Assembly: GCA_021151835.1 (NCBI GenBank) | Contig: JAGKWO010000019.1 | Location: 1 to 64,000, forward strand | Source of the DNA: Gammaproteobacteria bacterium | GTDB taxonomy: Bacteria > Pseudomonadota > Gammaproteobacteria > Pseudomonadales > Cellvibrionaceae | Direction of reading: 5' to 3' | Length of the DNA: 64,000 nt | Part shown: one piece after another, positions 9,299 to 17,439 of the stretch | Position numbering within the stretch: the stretch's first letter is position 1 | How the letters are laid out: each line of letters begins with the position of its first letter | Notes under the pieces: generated by a model | Told to the model about the DNA's origin: nothing | Seen by the model: only the letters and a program-made list of their open reading frames with translations | The model's database searches: none | Position numbers and translations under genes: made by a program

Positions 9299-10389
9299 TT
9301 GCGCCGGTCAACCATCAGGGCTTTGCCCGTATTGCCAAACAGCCCCGGGCAATTATCCAACGCCAGGGTTTTATAGCCATGTGCAGCCAGTAAGTGGGCA
9401 GCGGCGCGACTGCGGCGCCCGGTATCGCAGTAAAAAATGTACAAATTTTCCTTGTTCAACAAGCGCGATTTAATCGCCAGGATATTCAGCGGAACATTCA
9501 CTGCTTTGGGCAAGTGAACCTCGCTATATTCATCCTCACTACGAACATCAACGGCAACAACCCCGTTGGCAAGCGATTCCTCCAACTCATTAAAGCCCAA
9601 AGTGGACACTTCAGGTTCTTTCAGCAAGCGATAAAAATCCTGCTTTTCCAAACGCATCAACACGCCATCCGTACGCATCATTACCGTTGCATTGCGCACC
9701 GTTTCGTTCACCAGCGCATCTTCACCAACACAACGGCCCACGCCAATTGTCGCCAGATGTTGACGTTTATTGTCAGCATGCCGGGTTACATCGGCCTCAC
9801 CTTCCTTAATGAAATAACACTGATCACCCATCTCACCCTGGCGAATAATGACATCGCCGGCATAAACCACTTGCGGGGTCAGGCGCGAAAAAATCTGCTC
9901 GACATTGAGCGGTGGAACTTTGAAAAACAGGTTGGATTTCAGCACCGTCATCATCCAGTCAACGTCTTCATCCAAATCGCGTTCGCGGGAAATAATCAAT
10001 TGCAGATAATCAGCAACCTGGCTCCAGGTGAGCATTTTATCCAACCGTTCGCTGTCGATGCGCAAAACGCTGCAATCAGTTTCCGCAATCGCGGTAACCT
10101 GCCGCGGCTGGTGATGGACAATTGGAAAAAGTGAACTGCGCCCCTTGATGCGCGTGCGGGTGCCGGAATCATCCACCAGGGCAACATCGCCGTGCAGCAA
10201 ATAGACATGCTGCCCATCATAGGCACCGGCATTGAATAAAGTTTGGCCTGCACAAACCACTTCGATCAACGCGTCATTAAGCAGCGCCAATAAATGACTT
10301 TCGCTCATATCTTTCAGGGGGACGAGAGTGCGCGTCAAATTCAAATCAAATTCAACCGGGGTGATTTGAACATTTTTTTGAGCTTGCAT
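9250..10389 (-). CDS. Cyclic nucleotide-binding / rhodanese fusion protein
   Basis: A 379-residue cytoplasmic protein with two cNMP-binding-like domains and a C-terminal rhodanese domain. The first cNMP domain (about 25-145) is degenerate. The second (about 155-270) has the phosphate-binding cassette pattern VGEDALVNETVRNATV. The rhodanese domain (about 280-370) has an active-site Cys in FYCDTGRRSRAAAHLL. Likely a sensor or sulfur-transfer protein with no known pathway. The ATG used has a good GAAGGAAG ribosome-binding site. No partner gene is evident; its 3' end overlaps the convergent DUF1853 gene. Confidence 0.85.
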   Translation of the reverse strand: MQAQKNVQITPVEFDLNLTRTLVPLKDMSESHLLALLNDALIEVVCAGQTLFNAGAYDGQHVYLLHGDVALVDDSGTRTRIKGRSSLFPIVHHQPRQVTAIAETDCSVLRIDSERLDKMLTWSQVADYLQLIISRERDLDEDVDWMMTVLKSNLFFKVPPLNVEQIFSRLTPQVVYAGDVIIRQGEMGDQCYFIKEGEADVTRHADNKRQHLATIGVGRCVGEDALVNETVRNATVMMRTDGVLMRLEKQDFYRLLKEPEVSTLGFNELEESLANGVVAVDVRSEDEYSEVHLPKAVNVPLNILAIKSRLLNKENLYIFYCDTGRRSRAAAHLLAAHGYKTLALDNCPGLFGNTGKALMVDRRNYVLRAGEAFPGRTEE

Positions 10390-10497
10390 AAGCACTTCCT
10401 TCAAGAAGAGAGCCGATTCCGGAGCCGGCAAAAACACCGCCACTCCAACTACTTATATTTTCCAGTTGCTAATTTCAGTTACTGCCAGGACAAGGCG

Positions 10498-11478
10498 TTA
10501 CGGGCAGACAAAACCCCGTCGTCCTTGTAGGCCGCCACTGTGAATAGCAACAATACGTGTACCGCGCGGCCAATATCCTTGCTGTGCCAAACAATGAATT
10601 CCCCACATCATTTTCAAGGTATATACAGGGTCGAGCGGTATGCCGGTTTCCTGTTCAAATGTCCGCCAGAAATCAAACAGGTACGCCGGGTGTTTTTTTC
10701 CATAACCACCTGCATGAAACCCGGAAATCAATCGCCAATTCGCCGCATTGTGCGACCTGTCATCACCCGACGCATTATGTTTGGCGCATAACTGCCGATA
10801 TGTCTCTGCAATGCCCGTACCCAAACCACCATCGCCTTTAAGCACTGAAAAGCCCAACGCAGGTTTGTCACTGCGACCAACCGCGGTTAAGCCGGCAGCC
10901 AACCCCGCGAGACTGGTGCCGGTTCCACAAGCAATACACACAGCAGTATAGTCACCCTCAAGCTGCGCTTCTAAAGCGCGGGCCATTACAGTCAAACCGC
11001 GCGCACCCGGCACGCCTGCCCCGCCCTCGGGAATTACATAAAAATCACCAAACTGCTTACGCCACTCATCAAGCAGGTGGGTAAATGTTTTGCGCTGGTA
11101 CGCTGCGCGGCTGATGAAAAGCAATTGCATCCCCGCCTGTTCCGCATCCTGAAGCGTAGGGCTTAAATGCGCCGGGCGTTCACCGCGGATCACACCTAGG
11201 GTAGCAAAACCGTAACGGGCACCCGCTATCGCCAGCGCATACAAATGATTGGAATAGGCACCGCCAAAGCTCAACAACCGGGAATATCCTGCATCGCGCG
11301 CGGCGCGCAAGTTGTAGAACAATTTATAAGCTTTGTTGCCGGACAAACCCGAATCAATAAGATCATCGCGACGCACCAACAGCTCAACACCATGACCCGC
11401 CAATCCGGAGGTGGTCGCATCTTGCAGCGGTACTGCACAGGCGAGTTTAAAAAAATCACTATCGGAATCAATTACCAC
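10498..11478 (-). CDS. PLP-dependent ACC deaminase / D-cysteine desulfhydrase family protein
   Basis: Fold-type II PLP enzyme of 326 residues. The PLP lysine is in SGNKAYKLFYNL, the conserved SFGGAYSNHLYALA follows, and the phosphate-binding glycine loop is in ACGTGTSLAGLAAGL. The family includes 1-aminocyclopropane-1-carboxylate deaminase and D-cysteine desulfhydrase; the sequence alone does not choose between them. The start is GTG with no clear Shine-Dalgarno, 38 bases after the upstream coiled-coil gene, so translational coupling or a different start is possible. Confidence 0.85.
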   Translation of the reverse strand: MVIDSDSDFFKLACAVPLQDATTSGLAGHGVELLVRRDDLIDSGLSGNKAYKLFYNLRAARDAGYSRLLSFGGAYSNHLYALAIAGARYGFATLGVIRGERPAHLSPTLQDAEQAGMQLLFISRAAYQRKTFTHLLDEWRKQFGDFYVIPEGGAGVPGARGLTVMARALEAQLEGDYTAVCIACGTGTSLAGLAAGLTAVGRSDKPALGFSVLKGDGGLGTGIAETYRQLCAKHNASGDDRSHNAANWRLISGFHAGGYGKKHPAYLFDFWRTFEQETGIPLDPVYTLKMMWGIHCLAQQGYWPRGTRIVAIHSGGLQGRRGFVCP

Positions 11479-11516
11479 GGCTTACACAAACCTATTGATC
11501 AAGTATCAGCACACCC

Positions 11517-12881
11517 TTAACGACGCTCCGCAACCCTGGAATAAACCACCGACTGGTGCTGGCTACAACGGTCACTTTCTCCCGGATGGAATTCATAGGG
11601 AGTTTCAATCATTGGAATACTGCGGCCGCAAGCCTTTCCCCTGGTATCGACAGCATTACAACACGGCGATTGGTGATGTTCATACCATGCCAGATAAATA
11701 GCCTCGCTCACCCCGGTCTTTACCGCTGCATAAGCTTGCGGGTCTTCCAGGTAAACACCGATATCATCGAGTGGAATTGCCGTTTCCCCCAACCCCGGCA
11801 AAAAAGTAACCAGATTGATACCCGATTTGGTGAGGCGCTCAAGCAATTGATCCCCGCTATTTTTTAACAGTTGTTGCTGTTCACGCTTTAAATTAACAAT
11901 TTCCTCTTTAAGCGCGGCTTCATTTTGATGGCGATAAAACAATTCCACTTCGCGCATCTCCAGCATTTCATGCAATTCAGCAGTGGCAGCACGGATTTTC
12001 GCATCCATCTCCAACGCAAAATTCTCCTGCAGCATCTGGATTTGATTGGATTCGCCTGACTGCGCCGCTTTCAGTTTGTGCGCAAAATATTCGCGCATGC
12101 CTTCTATTTTATTGGCTTGCGCATCCAGGCTATCTTTAAAGGCGCGATTACGCTCCTCCAGATCGCGATTTTGTTGCTCATATTCCTGATATTTTTGCTG
12201 ATATGCCAGTACCCGCTGCTGGTGTTCATGTTGCATCGCATGGACTTTAGCCTGGTGCTGATTCATCAGGGTCGCAATGCGCAACCGCTGCTCCTTGATT
12301 AGCATGGCCATTTTATCCCGCAGCTCCTGGGCATAATGGTCATGGAGCTTTTTCTCCAATACGGCTTGTTCCCGCACCAGATCAACCGCTGGTTTTGCAG
12401 ACGATTTTTCTGCTTTGGGTTTTTCTGTTTTAACCGGTTTTACCACCAACCCCAAGCGGTTGGCTTTCACCGCCTTGCGCATAGCGACAAAGCTGCTGCT
12501 CCCGCTCTCCATGATCGGGTCCCACAGGTTTTTCTGGTGCCAGGCAATCGGGCATTGGCTATAACACGCCAGACGAATAGCCCCGGCACCCATATCAGGC
12601 CCGGTACCGGTAGCGTCGATAAGCTGGCGCAATGGCACATTCCAACGGCGATCCACCATCCCGGTTTCATCAAAGGAAATAAGGAAAAAAACGGCACCGG
12701 TTACACAAAGTGATTGGCCAATCTGTACGTAAACTGCTTTAGCGGTGGTATTGGCAAAATCGGGGAATGGGATAAAACCATCAAGAATGGCTTCAAACTC
12801 GGGATAGAGTAGCTCGCGGGAAATCTGTGCATCCTGAAACAGGAAAACCGCCTCGAGTAGTTCTGCGGTAAATTTGGGCAT
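11517..12881 (-). CDS. Conserved hypothetical protein with central coiled coil and C-terminal Cys cluster
   Basis: A 454-residue protein I do not recognise. Residues 1-150 form a globular, Trp/Gly-containing domain. A Lys/Ala/Pro-rich stretch near 150-170 leads into a long charged helix (about 170-345) rich in Gln, Glu, Lys and Leu with coiled-coil spacing. The C-terminal ~100 residues contain HHQSPCCNAVDTRGKACGRS and a later RCSQHQ, a plausible zinc-binding cluster. There is no signal peptide or membrane segment. It lies upstream of the PLP enzyme on the same strand. Confidence 0.75.
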   Translation of the reverse strand: MPKFTAELLEAVFLFQDAQISRELLYPEFEAILDGFIPFPDFANTTAKAVYVQIGQSLCVTGAVFFLISFDETGMVDRRWNVPLRQLIDATGTGPDMGAGAIRLACYSQCPIAWHQKNLWDPIMESGSSSFVAMRKAVKANRLGLVVKPVKTEKPKAEKSSAKPAVDLVREQAVLEKKLHDHYAQELRDKMAMLIKEQRLRIATLMNQHQAKVHAMQHEHQQRVLAYQQKYQEYEQQNRDLEERNRAFKDSLDAQANKIEGMREYFAHKLKAAQSGESNQIQMLQENFALEMDAKIRAATAELHEMLEMREVELFYRHQNEAALKEEIVNLKREQQQLLKNSGDQLLERLTKSGINLVTFLPGLGETAIPLDDIGVYLEDPQAYAAVKTGVSEAIYLAWYEHHQSPCCNAVDTRGKACGRSIPMIETPYEFHPGESDRCSQHQSVVYSRVAERR

Positions 12882-13138
12882 AGGCAGTCATCTCAAGCCA
12901 AGCGGAAGAATACGGCCAGTATAAAAAAGCACTTTGGATGAAAACGTGAACAATTACCGCAATGATGACTTTCGCGCAGATTTGCGGCCTATTCGACGAA
13001 AAATTAATCAAAACAAACAGATATCGAAACCCGGGGTTATTAACATTTGGGAAACATCGAACGGAAGTTATGAAAACAGGAAGGGGTTAGGCAGGAAGAG
13101 TACCGCGAGCCAGCAGCAAAATGCTGCGTTAGCCCGGG

Positions 13139-13222
13139 TTAGATATCTGAATAATCTTCAGCGATGTCGTCATCGATATCGTCGTACAGATCGTCCAGCA
13201 GGTCTTCGACATAGTCTTGCAT
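13139..13222 (-). CDS. Tiny acidic peptide (27 aa)
   Basis: A very short frame with a near-ideal ribosome-binding site (AAAGGAG, 8 bases before ATG). The peptide begins MQDYVEDLLDDLYDDIDDD and ends in SDI. About half of the residues are Asp or Glu, and the rest are mostly Tyr, Leu and Ile in a repeating D-D-hydrophobic pattern. There is no Lys or Arg. It stands alone between the coiled-coil gene and the tRNA pair. I do not recognise it; it could be an acidic DNA mimic, a toxin or leader peptide, or a metal binder, all speculative. Confidence 0.6.
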   Translation of the reverse strand: MQDYVEDLLDDLYDDIDDDIAEDYSDI

Positions 13223-13405
13223 GGGTTTTACTCCTTTAAGTGAACGGATAGAGGAAGCATCCTCCCTTCTGACAGACAATCTAAACAGGCTGTCGTTCCG
13301 GAACTTTACTCCCTGATTCCTAAATTACCAATTGCAGATGACAATTTTATGTATATCGATTTTTTATTAGCTAATAACCACCAGGCTAACAAAAACATCT
13401 ATACA

Positions 13406-13440
13406 AAATAAAAAGGCCCGCATTAAATGCGGGCCTTTTG
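13406..13440 (-). terminator. Terminator of the tRNA-Val/tRNA-Asp unit
   Basis: The GGCCCGCATT/AATGCGGGCC stem-loop (13415-13436) lies just downstream of tRNA-Asp in its direction of transcription and is followed on that strand by a T-rich tract. Confidence 0.85.
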
Positions 13441-13445
13441 AATAG

Positions 13446-13522
13446 TGGCGGACCGGACGGGGCTCGAACCCGCGACCTCCGGCGTGACAGGCCGGCATTC
13501 TAACCGACTGAACTACCGGTCC
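13446..13522 (-). tRNA. tRNA-Asp (GUC)
   Basis: 77 bases including an encoded CCA. The acceptor stem GGACCGG/CCGGTCC, D-arm GTTCAGTCGGTTAGAAT, anticodon loop CTGTCAC with anticodon GTC, and T-arm GCGGGTTCGAGCCCCGT are all visible and closely match enterobacterial tRNA-Asp. Confidence 0.97.
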
Positions 13523-13558
13523 GCGAATGACTCTCTACAACGACAACATCAAAACGAT

Positions 13559-13634
13559 TGGTGGGCGGTACAAGACTCGAACTTGTGACCCATGCCTTGT
13601 AAGGGCATTGCTCTACCAACTGAGCTAACCGCCC
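13559..13634 (-). tRNA. tRNA-Val (UAC)
   Basis: 76 bases with encoded CCA. Acceptor stem GGGCGGT/ACCGCCC, D-arm TAGCTCAGTTGGTAGAGCA, anticodon loop CTTACAA with anticodon TAC, and T-arm CAAGTTCGAGTCTTG are present. It lies 36 bases upstream of tRNA-Asp, so the two are probably one transcript. Its 5' end is only about 12 bases from the start of the divergent kinase frame, so its promoter must lie inside that gene. Confidence 0.97.
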
Positions 13635-13645
13635 CTCGTTGAGAG

Positions 13646-15016
13646 GTGCGCATTCACGCTACCTGGATGGGAGTATTGGTGATTTTTTTGTTGATACTGC
13701 AAACACTGCTGATTATCGGATTGCAACGCAGCCGGTTGAGCAACAAGCGCGCGCGTAAAGCACTGAAAGAATCGCAAAAAGCGTTGGAGGAAAAAATTCA
13801 GGATCGCACCAAAAGCCTGCACCGTATCAACGACCTTTTAATTGATGAAGTAGCCCGCCATGAACAAACCGGCCGGCAATTACGCGAAACAAAACTCTAT
13901 TTGCAAAGCATGATCAATTCCATGCCGTCAATTATTATCGGCGTGACCGCTCACGGTGAAGTTACCCATTGGAACGCCGCCGCAGAAAATACCTTTGAAA
14001 TTTTTTCCAATGAAGCATTGGGCCGCAACATCACCGAACTGCTGCCATTATTTCCGGTAACTATCAGTGTCATTCGCGCTTCCATTCGCGGCGGTGAACC
14101 CTATTCCATCCAGCATACCCAGCATCAGGAAGATGAAAAAAAACGCTATTTTGAAATCACCCTTTATCCGCTTATATCCAGCAGCGAACAGGGCGCTGTT
14201 ATTCGCGTGGATGATGTCACCATGAAAGTGACGATTGAAAATTTGATGATTCAAAATGAAAAGATGTATTCACTGGGGGAAGTTGCTGCCGGCATCGCCC
14301 ACGAAATTAATAATCCGTTGAGCGTTATTCTGCAAAACGTACAAAATATTGTGCGCCGCACCGACAGCCATTTCGGCACCAACCGTGAGCGCGCGAATGA
14401 ATTGGGGATTGATGTTGAAACAATTGATCGCTACCTGAAAGCGCGTGAAATTCCCATTATGCTGGATTCCATTCGCGAGGCCGGCGAACGCTCAGCCAAC
14501 ATCGTGCGCAATATGCTGGAGTTCTCACACAATTCCCAACGCAAAACCAGTTTGGTCGACGTAAAACATTTAATTGAACAAACGATTGCACTTAACCAAA
14601 GTACTCATCCGCAAAAAAATGCGCAGCAGGGCCTACAATTAACAACAGAATTTGGTGACAACCTGCCAGCCATTAATGCGTCTGCGCCTGAATTACAACA
14701 GGTATTATTGAATTTATTACGCAATGCCAAACAGGCACTGCAAGGCCAGGAAATTCAAAATCCATCGATATGGGTGCGCGCTTACGCACAAAACAATCAA
14801 CTTGTGATCGAGGTACAGGACAATGGCCCGGGTATGACTGATACTGTTCGCCAGCACATCTTTGAACCATTTTTTACCACCAAAGAAGTAGGCTCGGGAA
14901 CAGGTTTGGGACTCTCTGTCTCCTATTTTATTATTACCGAACGCCACCAGGGAACGATTGATGTAAAAACAGCCCCCGGCAAAGGCAGTAATTTTATTAT
15001 CAAACTGCCTCTATGA
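13646..15016 (+). CDS. Sensor histidine kinase with PAS domain, apparently lacking a periplasmic sensor
   Basis: One membrane segment (about 8-26, MGVLVIFLLILQTLLIIGL) is followed by a coiled coil, a PAS domain (about 85-195), an H-box with phospho-acceptor His in GIAHEINNPLSVIL (about 225), and a HATPase_c domain with LLNLLRNAKQAL (N box), VQDNGPGMTD (G1) and FEPFFTTKEVGSGTGLGLSV. The single N-terminal membrane helix followed by GLQRSRLSNKRARKAL resembles the last helix of kinases that normally carry a periplasmic binding domain; here an in-frame stop at 13640 blocks extension. The start is GTG at 13646 or ATG at 13667, neither with a strong ribosome-binding site. No response regulator is adjacent. 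Confidence 0.85.
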   Translation: MRIHATWMGVLVIFLLILQTLLIIGLQRSRLSNKRARKALKESQKALEEKIQDRTKSLHRINDLLIDEVARHEQTGRQLRETKLYLQSMINSMPSIIIGVTAHGEVTHWNAAAENTFEIFSNEALGRNITELLPLFPVTISVIRASIRGGEPYSIQHTQHQEDEKKRYFEITLYPLISSSEQGAVIRVDDVTMKVTIENLMIQNEKMYSLGEVAAGIAHEINNPLSVILQNVQNIVRRTDSHFGTNRERANELGIDVETIDRYLKAREIPIMLDSIREAGERSANIVRNMLEFSHNSQRKTSLVDVKHLIEQTIALNQSTHPQKNAQQGLQLTTEFGDNLPAINASAPELQQVLLNLLRNAKQALQGQEIQNPSIWVRAYAQNNQLVIEVQDNGPGMTDTVRQHIFEPFFTTKEVGSGTGLGLSVSYFIITERHQGTIDVKTAPGKGSNFIIKLPL

Positions 15017-15056
15017 TTTGCTCGGGTAAATAACAATTCCCAATCGGAAAAAATAA

Positions 15057-15782
15057 ATGAAAGCCAAAGCAATTCTATTTCTGGGCAGCAGCCTGCTAAT
15101 TGCTGGATGCGCAACGCAAGCACCAGTGGCCGACAAAGAGACGCTGGAAAAAACAGCGACACGAATTTTAAGCGAGGCGGTGTATTACTCTTACCTCTTT
15201 TCCAACTGCGCCGCGCTGGGCGGCGATATTGAAGTTGAAGCAATTAGCAAACAACAGGATTGGCTGAATGCCAACAATCAACTGGTATTGGCGGCGGATC
15301 AAATCTACAGCCAGCAACACGCCGCCAGTACCTTCGAGTACCAGGGAAAAACACTGGCCCCCGCTGCGATTAAACTTGCGCTCGAGTCAAGAAAAAAAGC
15401 AACGGATGAACTATCCCTTGCACAACGCACCCCGATCAACAAAGTAAAAACCTGCGAATTTCGTTTAAGCAAAATAACTAACGAAACAATTAGCCTTGCA
15501 CGCAATCCTGACATTGCACGCTACCAACCGGAGCTGCTCCAGCATTTACCGCTGGACCAACAAGGTCGCGACATCCCCACCCTTGCCGGTGGCATCACCG
15601 AGGTTGCGCCCGGTGCAACTTTTTTCCAATTAGTTAAAGCCCACGAGTCCGCGTGCGCTGCACCTTACACGCTCACCATCGCCAACCAATGGCCGCAAGA
15701 GGCGTACGCCTATTTTTGCGGAGATGCGGCGCTGGAAGTATTAACCTGCGAATGGGGCAAATGCGAGTCGAAGAAGTTATAA
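15057..15782 (+). CDS. Putative lipoprotein, unknown function
   Basis: A 241-residue protein with a lipoprotein signal (MKAKAILFLGSSLLIAGC; lipidated Cys at 18). The mature part is mostly helical and contains several cysteines that could form disulfides in the periplasm (near SNCAALGG, KTCEFR, SACAAP, YFCGDA, LTCEWGKCE). No known family was recognised. It follows the kinase by 40 bases in the same orientation, so a role as the missing sensor partner is possible but unsupported. Confidence 0.7.
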   Translation: MKAKAILFLGSSLLIAGCATQAPVADKETLEKTATRILSEAVYYSYLFSNCAALGGDIEVEAISKQQDWLNANNQLVLAADQIYSQQHAASTFEYQGKTLAPAAIKLALESRKKATDELSLAQRTPINKVKTCEFRLSKITNETISLARNPDIARYQPELLQHLPLDQQGRDIPTLAGGITEVAPGATFFQLVKAHESACAAPYTLTIANQWPQEAYAYFCGDAALEVLTCEWGKCESKKL

Positions 15783-15793
15783 TGGGCGCAAAC

Positions 15794-15815
15794 GGGCTGC
15801 GTTTGCACGCAGCCC
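15794..15815. terminator. Hairpin between lipoprotein gene and trmA
   Basis: A GGGCTGCG/CGCAGCCC stem with a short loop lies just after the lipoprotein stop codon. It lacks a T-run, so termination would be weak or Rho-assisted. Confidence 0.4.
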
Positions 15816-15839
15816 GACTTGTTATCTGATGAGCCCGCT

Positions 15840-16922
15840 ATGATTACCCATGATTTTTCTGCTACCAGTTACCAGCAACAACTCGACGACAAATTAGCCC
15901 GGATCCAGCAGGACTTTGCCGATTTTTCCCTACCGCAAATCCAGGTTTTTCCCTCCGCCGCAAAACACTATCGCATGCGTGCAGAATTCCGTGTCTGGCA
16001 TCAGCAGGAGACGAGCAATTATGTGATGTTCGATGAAGCCAAAAGGCCTTATGCGATCCACGAATTTCCGGTTGGCTCCGCCCTGATGAATCAATTAATG
16101 CCCGAATTGCTTGCGGTTATTAATGCCGATGAGTTATTGCGCTACAAACTGTATCAGGTAGATTTTCTAACCACCCAGAGCGGTGAAGCATTGGTCACGT
16201 TGATTTACCACAAACAATTAACTGACGAGTGGATTGCAAAAGCACAAGTAATTAAACACAAACTGGGTATAGATATTATCGGCCGCAGCCGCAAACAACG
16301 TTTGCTGGTGGAGCGCGATCACGTTATTGAACGTATGCAGGTATTGGGCCGCGATTATTTTTACCAGCAAGTAGAAGCCAGCTTTACCCAACCCAATGCT
16401 GGGGTGTGCGAATCCATGCTGAGCTGGGCGGTTGACAACAGCAAAGGGTTTGGCGGGGATTTATTGGAACTTTATTGTGGTAATGGGAATTTCACGTTGC
16501 CGCTCTCACAAAATTTTTCCAAAGTACTGGCAACAGAGGTAGCAAAAACATCGGTGGAATCGGCACAATTTAATATTGCTAAAAACAAGATTGAAAATAT
16601 CCAGATTGCACGCATGTCGAGCGAAGAGTTTTCACAGGCAATGGATGGCGTGCGTGAATTTAATCGTTTACGCCATGTCAATTTGGCGGATTATCAATTT
16701 TCAACGATTTTTGTCGATCCGCCGCGCGCAGGCCTTGACCCGCACACCACCAGCATTACCCAGCGCTTTGACAATATTATTTATATTTCCTGCAACCCGG
16801 ACACACTGCGCGAAAACTTGCGTGCGATTACCGAAACCCACGCAATAAAAGCGTTCGCACTCTTTGATCAATTCCCTTATACCCACCACGCCGAGTGCGG
16901 GGTTATACTGCAACGACGATAA
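15840..16922 (+). CDS. trmA: tRNA (uracil-5-)-methyltransferase TrmA
   Basis: SAM-dependent enzyme that methylates U54 of tRNA to ribothymidine. The 360-residue protein follows the E. coli TrmA pattern throughout: KHYRMRAEFRVWH, the SAM motif DLLELYCGNGNFTLPL, FVDPPRAGLD, the nucleophilic Cys in YISCNPDTL and the general base Glu in HHAECGVIL. The ATG at 15840 matches the family start; the frame is open seven codons further up from a TTG. Confidence 0.96.
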   Translation: MITHDFSATSYQQQLDDKLARIQQDFADFSLPQIQVFPSAAKHYRMRAEFRVWHQQETSNYVMFDEAKRPYAIHEFPVGSALMNQLMPELLAVINADELLRYKLYQVDFLTTQSGEALVTLIYHKQLTDEWIAKAQVIKHKLGIDIIGRSRKQRLLVERDHVIERMQVLGRDYFYQQVEASFTQPNAGVCESMLSWAVDNSKGFGGDLLELYCGNGNFTLPLSQNFSKVLATEVAKTSVESAQFNIAKNKIENIQIARMSSEEFSQAMDGVREFNRLRHVNLADYQFSTIFVDPPRAGLDPHTTSITQRFDNIIYISCNPDTLRENLRAITETHAIKAFALFDQFPYTHHAECGVILQRR

Positions 16923-16929
16923 GAAAAAA

Positions 16930-17439
16930 TTAGCTAAAATCCTGCGTCATGTAAAACGCCGGTCCGGTATAGCTATCAAGGTGTTGCTGCTGGGCCGGTG
17001 TTAATTGCGGGTGTTCACTAAAACCCAATTTTTGCCAAAAACCTTTGGAATCCTGCACAGAAACCAGGGCCGCACCACGCAATGCACGCGCCTGCGCTTG
17101 TTTCAATGCATATTTCACTAACCTCGGCCCCAAACCGAATCCGGCAGCGCTGGTGCTGATTGCCAGGTCGTGAAGATATAAATGATCGGCATTTGTTTTA
17201 TGGGAAAACGTTTCGCCCCAGGGGGTCACGTAACCCTGGTGCGATAAATATCCAACCAGATAACCGCAAACCCCCTGCTCGCCTTCTACCACCCAGGAGG
17301 TATCCGGTACTGCCGCAAACCGTTCAATGATGACCTCGTCACGTTCAAGGATTTCATCAATATACGCTTCTGCCTGAATACTTATTACGCTAGCCAAATC
17401 ACCGCGCTGCATCACGCGGCAGATAAATTTATCATTCAT
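16930..17439 (-). CDS. GNAT-family N-acetyltransferase
   Basis: A 169-residue single-domain GNAT protein. A strand containing LYLHDLAIS leads into an acetyl-CoA loop (AAGFGLGPRLVKYAL) and ends with the usual KGFWQKLGFSEH segment. The substrate is unknown. Its ATG overlaps the end of rmuC by 8 bases, showing an operon and translational coupling. It is convergent with trmA. Confidence 0.85.
   Translation of the reverse strand: MNDKFICRVMQRGDLASVISIQAEAYIDEILERDEVIIERFAAVPDTSWVVEGEQGVCGYLVGYLSHQGYVTPWGETFSHKTNADHLYLHDLAISTSAAGFGLGPRLVKYALKQAQARALRGAALVSVQDSKGFWQKLGFSEHPQLTPAQQQHLDSYTGPAFYMTQDFS

Noticed and set aside
13406..13640. Integration site at the tRNA genes
   Set aside because: No integrase and no duplicated tRNA 3' end was found on either side.
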